This document shows, one piece after another, positions 9,106 through 21,740 of a stretch of 64,000 nucleotides of DNA. Location of the stretch: assembly GCA_038030265.1 (NCBI GenBank), contig CM075938.1, forward strand, positions 16,779,009 to 16,843,008. The letters are read 5' to 3'. This stretch comes from Corythucha ciliata (Eukaryota > Arthropoda > Insecta > Hemiptera > Tingidae). A program made the position numbers and the translations under genes. Within the stretch, counting starts at the first letter, position 1. Every line of letters starts with the position of its first letter. The notes beneath the pieces were generated by a model, which saw only the letters and a program-made list of their open reading frames with translations, made no database searches and was not told where the DNA came from.

Positions 9106-12100
9106 TGGGGCGACTTTGCGACAAGTGGCCATTTTACCCGTGGAAAATCTATTTTTCTGGAGAATCAAGATAATTTCGTTTGAAGGGACGACAAAAAAAA
9201 CGTTCCCCTAAGTTCCCCTTGTTCAAAATGGTGAGCAGCTGTTCCCACTTGCCCTCGCCTTTTGATGTCCCTGCGTTAATAATTATCACCTAGGGACCCC
9301 AAAATGGCTAGAAACGGCCATGCCCAATGCCCATGAGCTACCGTATGCCTGCTCTGTCACTCGGACGACGTAACCGCCGGAGAGTGAGTGGTAGGGTAGG
9401 CGCTAAGTTGAAACAATGACGCCGTAGTATGACGTTGAAACAATCACTGGCCCAATGCGTCGGGATTATGTCGAAGGAGAAACTTTGTGGGGACAGGTGA
9501 TACGATTTTCGGTAATGTTGGGGGTGATACGCTACTGAGCATCACGCTCTTGGGGACCTAATGGATCAGCCTCTTCTAGATCGCGAACGCTGCACCATGA
9601 AGAGGTTTGTGGAATTGTGGATCCTCACCGTAGATCTTCTGAGTCTGATTGTGAGTCCAATTTAGGGAATGGTCTGTACGCCAGTATATTGACTCTGGTG
9701 TCTGGCTCTTAGCTAGGCTCCTACACAATGTGCCACAGAAGTGCTCAGAAAATATGAATTTCAGCCCAAAAACTGTCAATCTAGTGTGTAAATCAGTCAA
9801 TAAGCCGCCAACGATTATTGGAGGGGAATCGTGGGAACCGCGACCATGCTCTCGTTCAAACATTATAGATTTACGTGTCTTTCTCAGTCCCACGACCTTT
9901 AACAGCCATCCCTACAGCGTTTTCCCGGTTTAATTTTATTCACAAGTAGCAGGGAGGAAAAAAATGAACCAACACCTTCTTGCATTGCCCCTCTTAGCTC
10001 ACCACCCCGGAAGAATTCTGAGAAGAAGGTTTTTTAATCGCACTTTCAACTTAACGAATGGGTCCCTTCTCGAGTTCTCGCCCCTTCACTATTTTCCTGT
10101 TTAAAAGAGTTTCCTTTTTTTTTAGTCTAATAGATTCGAAAGCACGAAGTAAATTACCCCCCTTCCTACTTGCCCCTTTATTTTCCAATTTAACAGGAAT
10201 TCCTTCCCTACGAAGAATTCTTCGGATGCTGCAAATAAATTTATTCCAAGGGTTAAAGTAAATTTAAGTGGGAATCCAAGTCGATAGCCGACGATCTATT
10301 AGCGAAGAAATATATTATTTCGATGTAATTAAAACTGCGGATGTTGTCAGAATGAAACTAGGGAAACAATTGACGGGAAAGAGGTCTTGAAATTCAAATT
10401 CAAACATGTCAGAGCTTGGTGACTTCAAACTATGGGAACTATACTTAGAGTTTAATTAACGTATTTCTAGTGTGGTGTGAAGGTAGGGGGTGCTATTTTG
10501 GTAATTCAGAAGATTTATATTAGTTAAAATAGCATGACAACAACGTTGTGAAACTGTTGCAATTAAACTTGAACTTTCTAACAACTTTAGACTTGCCGGA
10601 GAGAGTTAGAAGCTTAAATTTGTTTGCTTTCAGTCAATTATTATTACCGTCACTACTTTCAATTAGATTGTGAAGCACCTGTGCGTATACGAAACACTGT
10701 TAAGAAGATGCGATAAATTTTGACGAGGGGAGGGGGGGTATTTCGCGTGTTTACTCGCGCGTACTAATGCCACAAAGCGGAGGAAGGAATTTTCGATGAA
10801 CTGTAAAGCAGTGCTTCGCTAAGGAAACCAGCGAGTCTGCTGGTTCGTGAGGCAAGTTCTTGCTTCGCTCAAGGCTTTCTCAAGTCTTTCGTAACGGTGA
10901 ATAACCATCTGAATAGATAGCTGAACTCTTAAGGGTGTGCTGGGTGTGGGTTCCTACCCCCTCCCCACCCATTCAAACTATACGCATTCATTACATAGCT
11001 CATTAATGGAATTCAACCCTCCTCTTCCACCGATATTTCGATGATCTTTGAATGGTCTAGCGAGTTTTCACTCGACCAGCGACCACTTTTGTTGATTCAA
11101 ACACCTTATTTCCTCGGTTTCAACTTCGCAAAAAAAAACAGTCGAGCCACAGGCCTTTCTTTATCCCGTAATTAACGGCTGCACTCGGTCTTTGTGTTCC
11201 TCCTCGTTTTTACCTCAAATTACCTTGCGGTTTAGCCGGCGGGGGAACTGTCTATTTAATTTTTAGGCACCAAAGGTCCTCTCTTTACTGTGCGAGATTA
11301 AAAGAGAAGCTCTCTGGCTCTTCACAAGATGGCATTTTTTTTGTTTTTTTCGCGGGAGTCAAAACATTGGGGAAAACTCTTTCCGTATTGGCGATTGTAG
11401 CCATCACTAGCGGCGCTAGTGTCGTGTGATAATGAAACCGGTACTCCCCACATTTATGTTAAATGATAACAAGTTTTGTGTTTTTTAAAGTGTTTTTTCG
11501 TGGTCAACGTCAGTCGCATAACGGGAAGAAAGTAGTCAGTTGGCCTAAAGTGACGAAAACAGAAGAACATGATTTCTGATACATTTATACTCAAACGTCA
11601 AGTAGCTTCCAAGCCTTTCGGCGGTCGACTTTCTCCCAACTCTGGGCTAATTGATAGCTGACATCGTTGAACCCTCAATTTTTGGGAAACAATGAAATGA
11701 CAATGCTGTGTCTCGGTTACGACGGGAAGAGCAACCAAAGACACACAGCAGTTTTCTCTGGATTCACCCTTGAGAGACATCCCACGAGCGCCTTATCATT
11801 TCTTTATTGGTACTCGCCAGCTCACCGTTTCGTTCTAGTGCTCAGAGAATGGCACGGGTTCAGCAAAATGGTCGAAAACGTTTTTGAATCGGTGTTTTCG
11901 GGTTTTCTTGCTCCAACAAATGGCCGACAGTGAGTTTCAGTTCGGGTGTACTGCGCACCCGCATAACCGTCTTGTTTTCTTGATTTGGTGATGCCAAAGG
12001 TACAATATCGAGGCATCCTCGCATTATTTAGCCGTAGTTCACAGTAAAAAAGTGTCACTGACCAACATTTTTGATACATGAACTTCCTCATTGTAGAAAA

Positions 12101-13260
12101 CCGTTGTTTTAGTTTGTTGTCAAATGACAAGAACAAATCACATGGAGTACCGGACTCAATGTTTCTCTGAAACGCCGGCAGATATCGTATCCATTAGCTA
12201 CAATCGCCAATACTATAGTTCGAATGGCTTCTTGTCACGCTTTGCACTTTCGTTAATGGCATCCGCGATTGAAGGCCGGGAAATAATGAAAATTTTGGTT
12301 CCAGTCTGTCAGGAATGCATTGGACATTTATTTATTTGTATATTCGGATTGAGGCCGAGTACACACGTAGTCATAATTGTGCAGAGAAAATCGCAGTCAA
12401 TCAGCGAACTCATAAACCACGTACTGTCAATGAATTCCAATACGTTTTTATTCACCACGAGGAGGCGGAGTGGGATACTGTTTGGTTAACGATGCAATTT
12501 TGTTCATAGCTCCAAAGTTTCATTCACTTCAATGTTTATCTGGTGGAAATTTGTCCTTTGAAGTCAAACAGTCATTAAAGGTACACTTTTGATGGGAGGG
12601 AGACGCCAACTCGGCTGACTATTCCTTCCAGTTTTATAAACTTTCATGCTGATGAGCGGTCTCATTATCTACACTTATATTAAAATGAAAATAACGAAGA
12701 AGCTACCTTCTCCATTTTGAGCTCCGCTATCTTTTTGAGAGCTATACTTTGTAGTGCGCTATAAAAATCTTTAAAGTGGATGAGAAGAGGTAAGGCTAGG
12801 AACGGTTCAAGTACACCATACGAGCTTCTTACCTTCGAAGACGCGACGCGTTTATGGTTACGACCTTATGCTATTCCCCACCTTCGTATAAAAACTTCTC
12901 ATCAAACCCATTTAGCTCTTTTATCTGTCGCATTTAGAAATATAAATAAAAAAAAAATTGCATCGCAAAAGCAGTGCTATTTTATAGATGTGCGATGATA
13001 ATATTTAGGTACCTATTTTTAAGTGTGAGGGGGAGGGGTCGAGGAGAATGATCAATAATAATGAAAAAGTGACGTTTTAAATCGGAAAAATTATCGATGA
13101 CATCCATTATTATCTCATCGCGGCCGTTTAAGCATGTCTCGCCTCGACGGATTGAAAGATATAGCAAAACGCTATATGTGGCACCAGCAGTAATCACTCA
13201 GTTGTGCGCCGCTTAGGTCAGTTTGATTTATGGAGTCGATCCTCCTAAATGATTGGATGT
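9106..13260. other. no recognised gene
   Basis: I find no supported gene. Frames at 9576-9893 (minus), 11667-11933 (plus) and 12124-12489 (plus, 121 aa, overlapped by another frame) show no family motif. At 13262-13300 ACAGGGTGTTTCAGAACTTT matches a word often seen at insect repeat ends, but I could not find a partner end. Confidence 0.4.
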
Positions 13261-13493
13261 ATACAGGGTGTTTCAGAACTTTACGGCATCCTTTTGCATG
13301 CTTATTTCTGTCCGGAAAATATTACGATTTGACGAAATAAACGTTGGTCAAAAACAATTTCCCACAAAGATACGGGCGATTTTGTATTTTCGAAAATTTT
13401 GACGATTTTTTCGGGAAAAGTTAAATTTTCTTACTTTTACTCATCAAAAATGCATTTATGAACACATTTTCGGGAACCGCATGAAAATTCCCG

Positions 13494-13526
13494 TTGCCTA
13501 CAGGCGCCGAGAGTTAGCATGTTTTC
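13494..13526 (+). repeat. 33-bp direct repeat, left (possible target-site duplication)
   Basis: This 33-bp stretch starts TTGCCTACAGGCGCC and ends AGCATGTTTTC. It recurs at 15387-15419 with four mismatches and brackets the LINE block. Long target duplications are known for some R1-clade insertions. Confidence 0.6.
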
Positions 13527-13536
13527 ATGACATGAG

Positions 13537-14281
13537 ATGGAGGGTTGCTGTCGTGATACTCCTCCTGAAGTCCTCGACCCGGCGTCTCCCGGTAGCTGTA
13601 GGCCGATTAGCCTCCTGCAATGCGAGTGCAAGGTGTTGGAACGATTCCTCCTTGGCCGCATGGAGCCCTTCATCATGAAGGCCCTACATCCACGGCAGAT
13701 TGGGGCGGTGAAAGGGGGCTCGACCGAGGCGGCACTTGACGCGATGCAGACCCCTGTCGAGGCCCCCTATGAGAAGTTCAAAGTGGCGGTTCTGCTGGAT
13801 GCGCGACTCCGTGTGGTGGCCGAGAGTCATTATTGCTCTGCGAGATGCTGGGGTCCCAAACGACGTCTTCCAGACGATCGCCTCGTACTTCGAGGCAAGG
13901 GAGGTGCGACTCCGCTATGGCATTGTGGTGGTGCGGGCACCTCTCACGAGGGGCTGCCCGCAGGTGTCGGTTCTCTTGTCTACTCTGTGGAACCTTCTCT
14001 TTGCTGTGCTTTTGTGGCTACTCCAAGGGGAGGGCTTTGAGGGAGTGGCGTACGTGGACGACCTTGCTGTCGTTGTCGCGGCGCGCTCCCGTGAGGAGGC
14101 AAGTCGAGAGATCGATGGGCTGTTGCGGGTCGTAGCCGAGTGGTGCGGGGCGGTCAGACTGGCTCTCGCGGTGTCGAAGACCCAATTGGTCCTAATGTGG
14201 GGTCGGCTCTCTGGGGGCAGTCCCATGGTTCACTACCAAGGGGCCCGCCTCGTGGGGTTGAGATCAATCCGAGGAGGATAG
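13537..14281 (+). pseudogene. reverse transcriptase of R1-like LINE, frameshifted
   Basis: The first frame carries RT block 1 (SCRPISLLQCECKVLERFLL) and block 2 (HPRQIGAVKGGSTEAAL). Around 13805, after KVAVLLDA, the coding signal jumps to the frame holding ALRDAGVPNDVFQTIASYF. The palm blocks follow: TRGCPQVSVLLSTLWNLLF, where families normally have GCPQGS and SPTLWN, and the catalytic YVDDL. It ends at a TAG at about 14281. The enzyme would copy LINE RNA at the nicked target. The frameshift and the Gly-to-Val and Pro-to-Thr changes in the palm indicate a dead copy. Confidence 0.85.
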
Positions 14282-14766
14282 CGACCCCACAGCTTGAAGT
14301 CGTTGCGGGGAAGCTAGAGAGGACTTTTGCCCTCTATAGATAGGACAGTGGCGGGAAACGTCTGGGTGGCTGCCGGGTGAGTTACTGCAGGAGGGTATTT
14401 ATACCCACCCTGCTGTAGGACTCAGCGTGGTGCCATGGTGGTACCGTCCAACGAAGGCCCAGAGGGCTGGAAGTCCTAGGCGCTGGTGCGGGTAGCCACG
14501 GCGTACCGGACCTGGCGGGGACACCTCCTGACGACCTCCTGCTCTTGGGCTTGAACCTTGAACTTGAAACTTGGGCTTGGTACAGTGCTGTGAAAACTGG
14601 GCAGAGCGCATCGGTCTTATGGCCAATGAATGGGGGTCACTTGGGACATCCACCTTCTCGATGACCTTGTCGTTGAGGCTTGGCAGGCACGTTGGGCTAG
14701 CAGTCCAACGGGTAGGCGTTTATTCGGGTTCAAGCCAGATGTTCGGACGGGACTGGCGGCAGCCAA

Positions 14767-14969
14767 GTGGTTACCCTTGAGCACGCCACCACTTCTATCC
14801 TGACGGGGCATGGATCTTTCAAAGCCAAATTGTGGTTCTTCCGACATCGGGATTCTCCAACATGCCTGTGTGGCGTCGAGGAGGAGAACGCCGACCATGT
14901 GCTTCGTCACTGCAGCGTCCACGGGGATCTGTGGCGGGCGGTATTGGGGAGCAATGGCTGGCGGTAGGC
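14767..14969 (+). pseudogene. LINE ORF2 C-terminal Cys/His domain
   Basis: This frame encodes LTGHGSFKAKLWFFRHRDSP followed by a C-x-C-x8-H-x4-C motif (CLCG...HVLRHC). It is the same module as in the 6.1-6.6 kb LINE fragment. It probably belongs to the RT upstream; the stretch between (14282-14766) has lost its frame. Confidence 0.75.
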
Positions 14970-15386
14970 TCCAAGACGACTCGGCTTTCGGCAGAGACCG
15001 GCGGGCGTACGGTCGACTCCTGGTCTTCTCGCGCTCCTGGTTGAAGCGCAGGGGACTGGGACCGGCAATGCCCGAATAGGGACACATTTCCTACCCGGGC
15101 AAATCGGGCAGGGGCACCTTTCCTGCCGGGTTTCGGTCCATGGCCAACATCCTCAACTCTGAAAGACCCACCTCCACGTGGAGACTTTCGGGCGCAACTG
15201 GCTGGCCATCAGTCGCGGCTAACAGGTCGAGCTGAGTGATGGGACCGACTCTGCTGGGGAATCCGGGCCAAAGGTGGGGTACAGGCCAAGTAAGGGCCGA
15301 CAACGGCCTAGGTACTGGCAACATCTTAAGGAGATCCGCAGCAGAGGATTGGTGATTTTTTTGTTGCAAAAATTACAACCGCGGAG

Positions 15387-15419
15387 TTGCCTCCAGACGC
15401 CGTGAGTCAGCATGTTTTC
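15387..15419 (+). repeat. 33-bp direct repeat, right (possible target-site duplication)
   Basis: Matches 13494-13526 at 29 of 33 positions by eye. The divergence implies an old insertion. Confidence 0.6.
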
Positions 15420-15469
15420 TATATTTCAACAGTGATAATTAGCCTCCCGAATATCAAATTAGTGTTTTT

Positions 15470-15930
15470 TTCAGTTCTGCCCGTATATATCATTGCATTG
15501 GGAAAACCCGAATTTATATTATAGTCGCAAATGATCGCTCTTCGTCAATTAGTGCCACAAATGAGTACCTTCTCTCAATTTTTCTTAATTTTACACCAGA
15601 ATTTGCATTGAGAAACCGCGAATTCACCCTTTTACTCAATTTTCAGCGCAAATTATCACTCCTTCTCGATTTAGATTCGAATAAGCACTTCTTTTCAATT
15701 TTAGCCCCGGATATGCTCCAAGAACAGCACATTAGCACTTTATCCTCTTCCAGGGCTTGGAACTAAAGTAGAAAATTTTTCCAGAAGAAGCTTTCGTATA
15801 GAGAGGTTTCCAGAACTGCGGATTAGGGCGCAAAGTGGTCTTCTGATCCTGCAACGGTGGACTGACTACTTTTCCTCCATTTTAGCCCCGAATGAGTGCT
15901 TTATGACAATTTTAGCCGTTAATATTGGAG
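15470..15930. repeat. degenerate repeat field, family B (inverted)
   Basis: Diverged copies of AATTTTAGCCGCGAATTAGC and CTTTTTCTCAATTTTAG-like words, about every 30 bases. This is the reverse orientation of the array at 46960-48500. Confidence 0.7.
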
Positions 15931-18900
15931 CTTTTTCTAAGCTCTCAGCTCAGCCTCTCGTAATTTTCGATCAATTGAGACGTTGAATGGGGTTTCACAT
16001 GCCTTCAAGTGTTTCCGACCCCACTATACAGTCTGGTCCGTTTCCTGGACTCGCACCAACCAATCATTTTTTATTTTATTTTTACCTCACGTTCACTAAA
16101 AAATCGAAAGCTTTTTGATCGCACATTGAGACGAAACATGTCGATCGCCTCTCGTGTTTGAGAGCTCTATGAATAATTTTAGTTTCCGGAAGTTTTTAGT
16201 TGGCTCTGGGGGACTACACTTGGCCACTGCGATGAAAGTTTCAACTGTGACACGTGTACGCTACTGTTCTGGTGGGAATTGCAAGTTTTTTGGCGTCTGG
16301 ATATTCTCTTTCTATAAAACAACTGAAATTGGAGCCGTCAATTTAGATTGTTATAGGCTGAAGTTTCAGTTTGTGAGCAAATTGATGAGTTGATTTTTTT
16401 TTTTTATCGCCGTTTATTATTTTTAGCTTGTATACAATGTTCTTGCAAGATTTAAGATACAAACCACTGGGCGTTCTTTTTCTTCACGCTGCACAAAATA
16501 AACTGTTCTGCGCGCCAGTTCTAAGAGAATTTTAAGGGACTGTCAGATCCTACTCCCCCCCTCACCGGCGATAACCCTCTACCACCATATTTTTCCCCCG
16601 GGAGGGCTTAAATCGCAGACATTACGTATAGACCTCAGAGAGGGAAGAAAGATCCAAGGGAGAGAAGCTCAGGAAAGAATTTCACGGCATTTTCTGGAGA
16701 TAAAAAACGGAGGAAAGGATTTTCTTTTAAATCCCTACCTCTGAAGATCTCCCACTCATTGGTTGATATAGTGTCTCGCGTGTTTATTTTTTGTTAGAAC
16801 CCCCCCGTTTAAATCTGTGAGAGTCAATTTCCCCGACATCCACACCGTGTTTATATAAAAGTAATGAAAAGTGCGAAGGTTTGGCCTGGAAATGGATCAA
16901 CACAGTATTCGTAGAAGGTGGTCATTTAGAGCAAAGGGATAGGGAGGGTGAACGTTTTTCCTTTCTTCTTGGAAAACCGGATTTATTTTTTTTAACAAAA
17001 GTGACCTCGTCATTTTCCCCTAGCATGGCTCTTGATATCTTCTTGGAATTTCGTCGCTCAATTCGTTATTCTGCGTATGGCTATACAGCCATACGTGCTT
17101 ACAAATCGCTGCAAGGGGAAGTGAAATACAAAAAGAACCAAAAAAGCAATTACGGGAAGGCTTAAACGGCGGTCGAGTAAAATTATAAATTGAAATGTCG
17201 AGTCAGAAGTATTATGCTTCATCACTGGTGGGGGAGGAGAGGCGGCACAGATGGCGCGCAATAGTTTTCCTTGAGCCCTCTACACAGTTTTATCCTCCAA
17301 AATAGACAGTTCATCAATCGACCAGAACAGCTTGTTGAGCTAGTTGACCGACGGGGATTTATCCATGTCAGCTCAACCGTTCGGTTCACCCCTCAATACA
17401 GTTTTGTCATTCCCCCGTTTGCAGAGGAGTGTTCTTCTCATTACAAAATCACCCCGGACATTGGTGGAAGGTGAAGGGGAAGGCGAGCACCACCGACGTA
17501 ATTCTCGGCAACACCAATGTTGGCAATTAAAGCTCTTGCCCCCTCACACTCTCTATCTCGCATCCTATTTCCTTTCATCTGCTTCATCTTCCACACCGTC
17601 ACCTATCACTGCCAGCGTACCTTCCCTCGCTCCTCAGGGCTAATAATTCCAGATCCAGTTATATCCAAGCATTTGCATTAAGCGTTCCTCGGTCCGAACC
17701 CCCCCCCCCCCACCGCACCCACATCTAACCCTTAAAAGCCGTCTCGCACTCCGGATTAATGCAATTCTTCTCCACTTTATGAAAAGCGAAAACTCTGTCT
17801 CTCTCTTCCTTTATGTATCCATCATTTTTAATTTTCCATCCAGCTTTTTTCCCAAAGAGATTTTTTTTCTCTGTTCTCTGAGCCTGAGAGCTCAGCCATT
17901 GAAGCTTTAACTTTTCACAATATTAATGTTTTTTTTCTCTCTCTTTCTCTCTCTTTCCTTTTTTTCTGCACAAACAATTTCCCTTGCCCACCACCACCAC
18001 AATCACCCAGTCGCTCACTCTTAAAGAAAAGAAGGACGGAGGCTTCTAAATCGGAGATTATGCATCATCTCCTTCTGTTTCCTGAAAAGAAATGAGCTAG
18101 TAGAAAAAGAGGTGGTGGGGGTTGAGGGAGTATAGGGTGAATCGCGATTCATGAATTGTACCTCCCGCACCCTCGTCCTTATTTCACTCATTCGGCCTTT
18201 TTGCGTCTCTTCGTGGACATCCTATAAGAGCTGCAGCGTACAGCTCGTTTCGCACAGCGGATTTCTCTTTGTCCGACGACAATTACTTCTAGGTCAAAAA
18301 AAGGAGACGGTTTTCTCTCTTTTTTTTTTCATAATCCGATTTATGAGTTACATAGGGCAAAAAATGGAATTTAACAGTGTGGGAAGGAATGTGAGCATGT
18401 GGGTGGGGGTGAAATAGAAGAGATATGAAACTTTGAAATAAAAAGACGTATTCGGAGACAAAATGTAGGGTATTTTGTTCTTACCACCACCCTTCGTCTC
18501 TTTTCATCCGCATGTCCGACCGCTCTAATCCGTAGATCCTCCATTAACCCATTTTTTTGCTCTCGAAGCTTTTCTTTTGAAAGTAAAACACGAGGGACAC
18601 AAATGAGTGCCAGTGGTATGAGGTTAAGGGAAGGTGGTCCTGGGAGGGTTGGACTGTTATTGAAATCAGAGGGAAATCCATTCATGCGCTCAAAATCATG
18701 AGGCACTCCATAAAATGGAACGAGGGAAACTCCTGCCTGAGATAAAAGTAACTTAACAAAGTAGGATTGCCTGTTTGTATCCGGAACTGTTCTGAACTTC
18801 CCAAAATGCGTTCTTTTGTAGTCCCAAACATCCGATATTGCGGAGGTGACTCTCCATTTCATCCAAAGCAACTGTCCATTCTCCTGCTCGGAGACTCGGC

Positions 18901-18940
18901 TCTGGACATTTAACAGAATACCAAAATCGGGTTTTCTCTC
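15931..18940. other. no recognised gene
   Basis: AT-rich sequence with poly-C/G runs (for example 17700-17711) and a CT-rich tract near 17935-17960. A short palindrome, GTATGGCTATACAGCCATAC, lies at about 17075-17095. I see no gene. Confidence 0.4.
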
Positions 18941-19290
18941 TTCCCTATCCGCGAAATTTGGTTTTTGAGGGGGCATAACCACCAAAATTCGTTTTCTGAA
19001 TGAGTCGTACCCATAGAATTTAAGTTTTGAATCACCCAAATTCGCGAGGACTGAATTGGTCCCAGCAAGTGTCATAGCCAAAGAGAATGACTCTTATTTT
19101 TATGTGTCAAACCCAGGAAATTTGTTTTTCTACGAAATTTTTCCACAAATGCCACGAAATTTGGGTTCAGAAATGTTCAAACCACCAGAAATGTTCTTTT
19201 TAGACGACCCTGCTGAATAACTATATTTTTAAAGGCAGAGCCAACCCCGTGGTTTAGGTCCCTTAAAGGAGTCAACAACGCCAAATTGAT
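18940..19290. repeat. degenerate repeat field, family C (short block)
   Basis: Words such as CCGCGAAATTTGGTTTTTG and CCACGAAATTTGGGTTC recur here. The start of the 236-codon minus-strand frame 18371-19081 runs through this block. Confidence 0.55.
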
Positions 19291-21573
19291 TTTCATCTGA
19301 AATTCACAGGTCCCATGGGTCAGGATTGACGTTCTCTTTCCAACCTCCGACCAACAATCCACGTCAATGGGCTTCCCGAGGGACCACTTTGACACGAACA
19401 CGAACACGAGTGCCCTTGTGTTCTAACTTGGAGCGGTATACGAGCAATTCATTTAAATGGAAACATTATGGATGAATGGACGGTGTTTTTATTTACGATC
19501 TTCGATTTGAAATAGTCTCACATTAAGTAAAACTGGCCTTCCTTTACTCGCTATAACTCCTGAATTAATGTGAAGGGATTTTCCTCTCCCGAAGAAAGTG
19601 TAGTCACTTATTCCACGGCGTTGTTGATAGATCCTAGAAAGAACTTTTGACCTCTAATAAACCTTATTCCGCATTCCCCCCCTTTTTTTTCTTGTGTTTT
19701 ACCGTCCCAGTTTTACGAGCTGGAAAAAAGCCTGAAGATATTTTGGAAATAGAATAGAGTGGTGGGTGGGTGAAATGCTTGGAAAATTTGCTGCATAAAA
19801 AACCTCTTAGAAAGGTTTCGATCGTGCTCTTGACGTCCAACCAATCCTGGGAAATACAAAGAATCCTGATATTTGTGTTTTAGGGCTTTTAGCTTAATCA
19901 TATGAATTGATTGGTTTCATTCCCAGGAAGCATTAATTCCTATTACGCCATCAAAATTAACATGAATAGCAAATTATTCTGTCGTTGATTCATATTTTTG
20001 CCGAATTTCTCGATCGATAACTCCTTTCGATTGATGACAACAATTTATCACAAGCATGAGTAAACAATAATAAATTGACTTTCATGGACCAAATTAGCCG
20101 ATGACTTCGAATAATTGGGTAAATTTATAAGCTCGTCCATCTGAGGATCGAGAGATCCTCCCATCATTCTCACTATACTATACCGGTCAACGTGGGCATC
20201 AATCAGCCAAAACCCTCGTCCTTTCCACATGCACCCTTGATAAACCAGAATTATAAACGTTGAACGTGAATACCGTGGTAAAAGCACTATAGCTTGACTG
20301 CTGATGGGAAAATGGCTTTAATCTGGCGCCCTTCATATACTTGTCGGTAAACCTCTGAAAGGTATCCGTGATGATTGAGTTGGAGGGGCGGTGGAGAGGA
20401 GAATGTGCTCCTGTGGAAGGAGGGCCTACAGGTAATTAGCTCGCCCTAACATACTTAATTAGACACTGTACAACGAGTGCACAGTTCAACTGTGTGGTGG
20501 TTGGTGAAGGGTGTCGTTCAATGGTGGCTGTGAGTAGGAAGGGAGCGGGGGCTCTCCATTGTGAGTTCGCTAGTAGGTCAGAGTTACGCACCGAATTGAA
20601 TTAAAATGCCGCGCCTTTGTAACTAATCCTTTCTCTCTTCCTCTCTTGTTTTCACCGAGGTGGAAAAACAGAGAGCAATAAATTAAGAGAATTTCAGCGT
20701 ATACGGACTCACATTTAGAGAGAAATAAGTTGGTTTGGTCACTATTTCTACTTTCCAGACATGTCTGCGAAGGAGTTTTTGAAATTGAAAACAAAAATAC
20801 AATTTGAAAGGAAGGCGTGAATTCATTGGAGTTTTTTTAGGACAAGGAGAAGCGTACACGGCCAATTGTCACATCTTTTTTTTTTCATGTTCACTGTCAT
20901 TAAATACATGAAACGAAATATTGTTACCGTCAAGTCTTATAGAAGCCTGAGCCCACTTATCCCCCTTCCCATCGTAGCCTGTACCTCCTTGGTTTTGGAG
21001 ATTCCTATGTAGAAAAAAAAAATCTATGATCGCTCTGGTTAGCCGTCAAAATTGATGGGCCCCCTCCTTTCTGAAACGGATTTATAGATCAAGAAATGAC
21101 TCTTTGACCCCTAATGCCTGTTTCTCAAGGAACCAGTATGGTAAGGTGAGTAAACAGTATGAAGGAGAGGAGGAGGGAGTCCAAATGAACTTGACAATGG
21201 AACAGCCTTTTTTTCTGTTATTAGATGAAAACCGAATGGAAAACATGGAGCATAACCCGCAGACAATGCACAATAATTGGCAAATACAGGCGGTCCCGGT
21301 CAAAACCCCCGCTAAAGAGGCCGTCAGTGTGTGTGTAAATGACCGAAAATAGACCATTTTGCCTTGTCGTTGGTCATGTGGTCGATTTTACTCATAAGAG
21401 AAGCCCATCGAGGTCCGCGTGCGCTGTTTCCATTTTACGGAAAGTTCTCAGCTAGAATTGAGAAAACAACGTTAAACTCACGCGGCTAAAATTTAGAAAA
21501 ACGCTCATTGAAGAAATACGCCAATTTGTGGTATCTTGAAGCATTTTATCTCGAGTATAACAACAGAAAAGCT
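19291..21573. other. no recognised gene
   Basis: No motif-bearing frame is seen. Sequence around 21440-21540 contains a few family B-like words (GAATTGAGAAAAC, GCTAAAATTTAG). Confidence 0.4.
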
Positions 21574-21581
21574 AATTCGAT
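21574..21581 (+). repeat. 8-bp target-site duplication, left
   Basis: AATTCGAT, repeated exactly at 24079-24086 on the other side of the hAT element. Confidence 0.9.
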
Positions 21582-21589
21582 TAGTGATG

Positions 21590-21740
21590 CACGAGACCGA
21601 GACCGAGACGAGACTTGAGTGGTCTCGGTCTCGCTCATGAGGGGATGGTCTCGGTCTCGATCATGAAAAGTCGGTCTCGTCTCGGTCTCGGTCTCGAAAG
21701 TCTCGGTCTCGGTCTCGAAAGTCTCGGTCTCGTCTCGAAA
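21590..21740. repeat. GGTCTCG subterminal array, left
   Basis: Dense runs of GGTCTC/GAGACC hexamers in both orientations, some spaced by GAAAAG. They sit just inside the left hAT terminus. Confidence 0.85.

Larger units (their letters stand above)
13527..15386 (+). mobile_element. R1-clade-like non-LTR retrotransposon (truncated, decayed)
   Basis: A 1.86-kb GC-rich block, unlike its AT-rich surroundings, lies between 33-bp imperfect direct repeats. It holds reverse-transcriptase pieces in two frames (13537-14281) and the ORF2 C-terminal Cys/His motif (14767-14969). The 5' part (endonuclease, ORF1) is absent. No poly-A tail is evident, which some R1-type elements also lack. The block is unlikely to be active. 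Confidence 0.8.

Noticed and set aside
9576..9893. 105-codon minus frame
   Set aside because: No recognisable motif and no coding neighbours.
12124..12489. 121-codon plus frame
   Set aside because: A second plus frame overlaps its 3' half (12315-12509) and neither shows a family signature.
13262..13300. ACAGGGTGTTTCAGAACTTT as the start of a transposon
   Set aside because: A familiar word at repeat ends in insects, but I could not find the other end.
18371..19081. 236-codon minus-strand frame, the longest complete one in the window
   Set aside because: Its start lies in family C repeats, composition drifts along its length, and no domain is recognisable. Kept only as a note; transcript evidence would change this.
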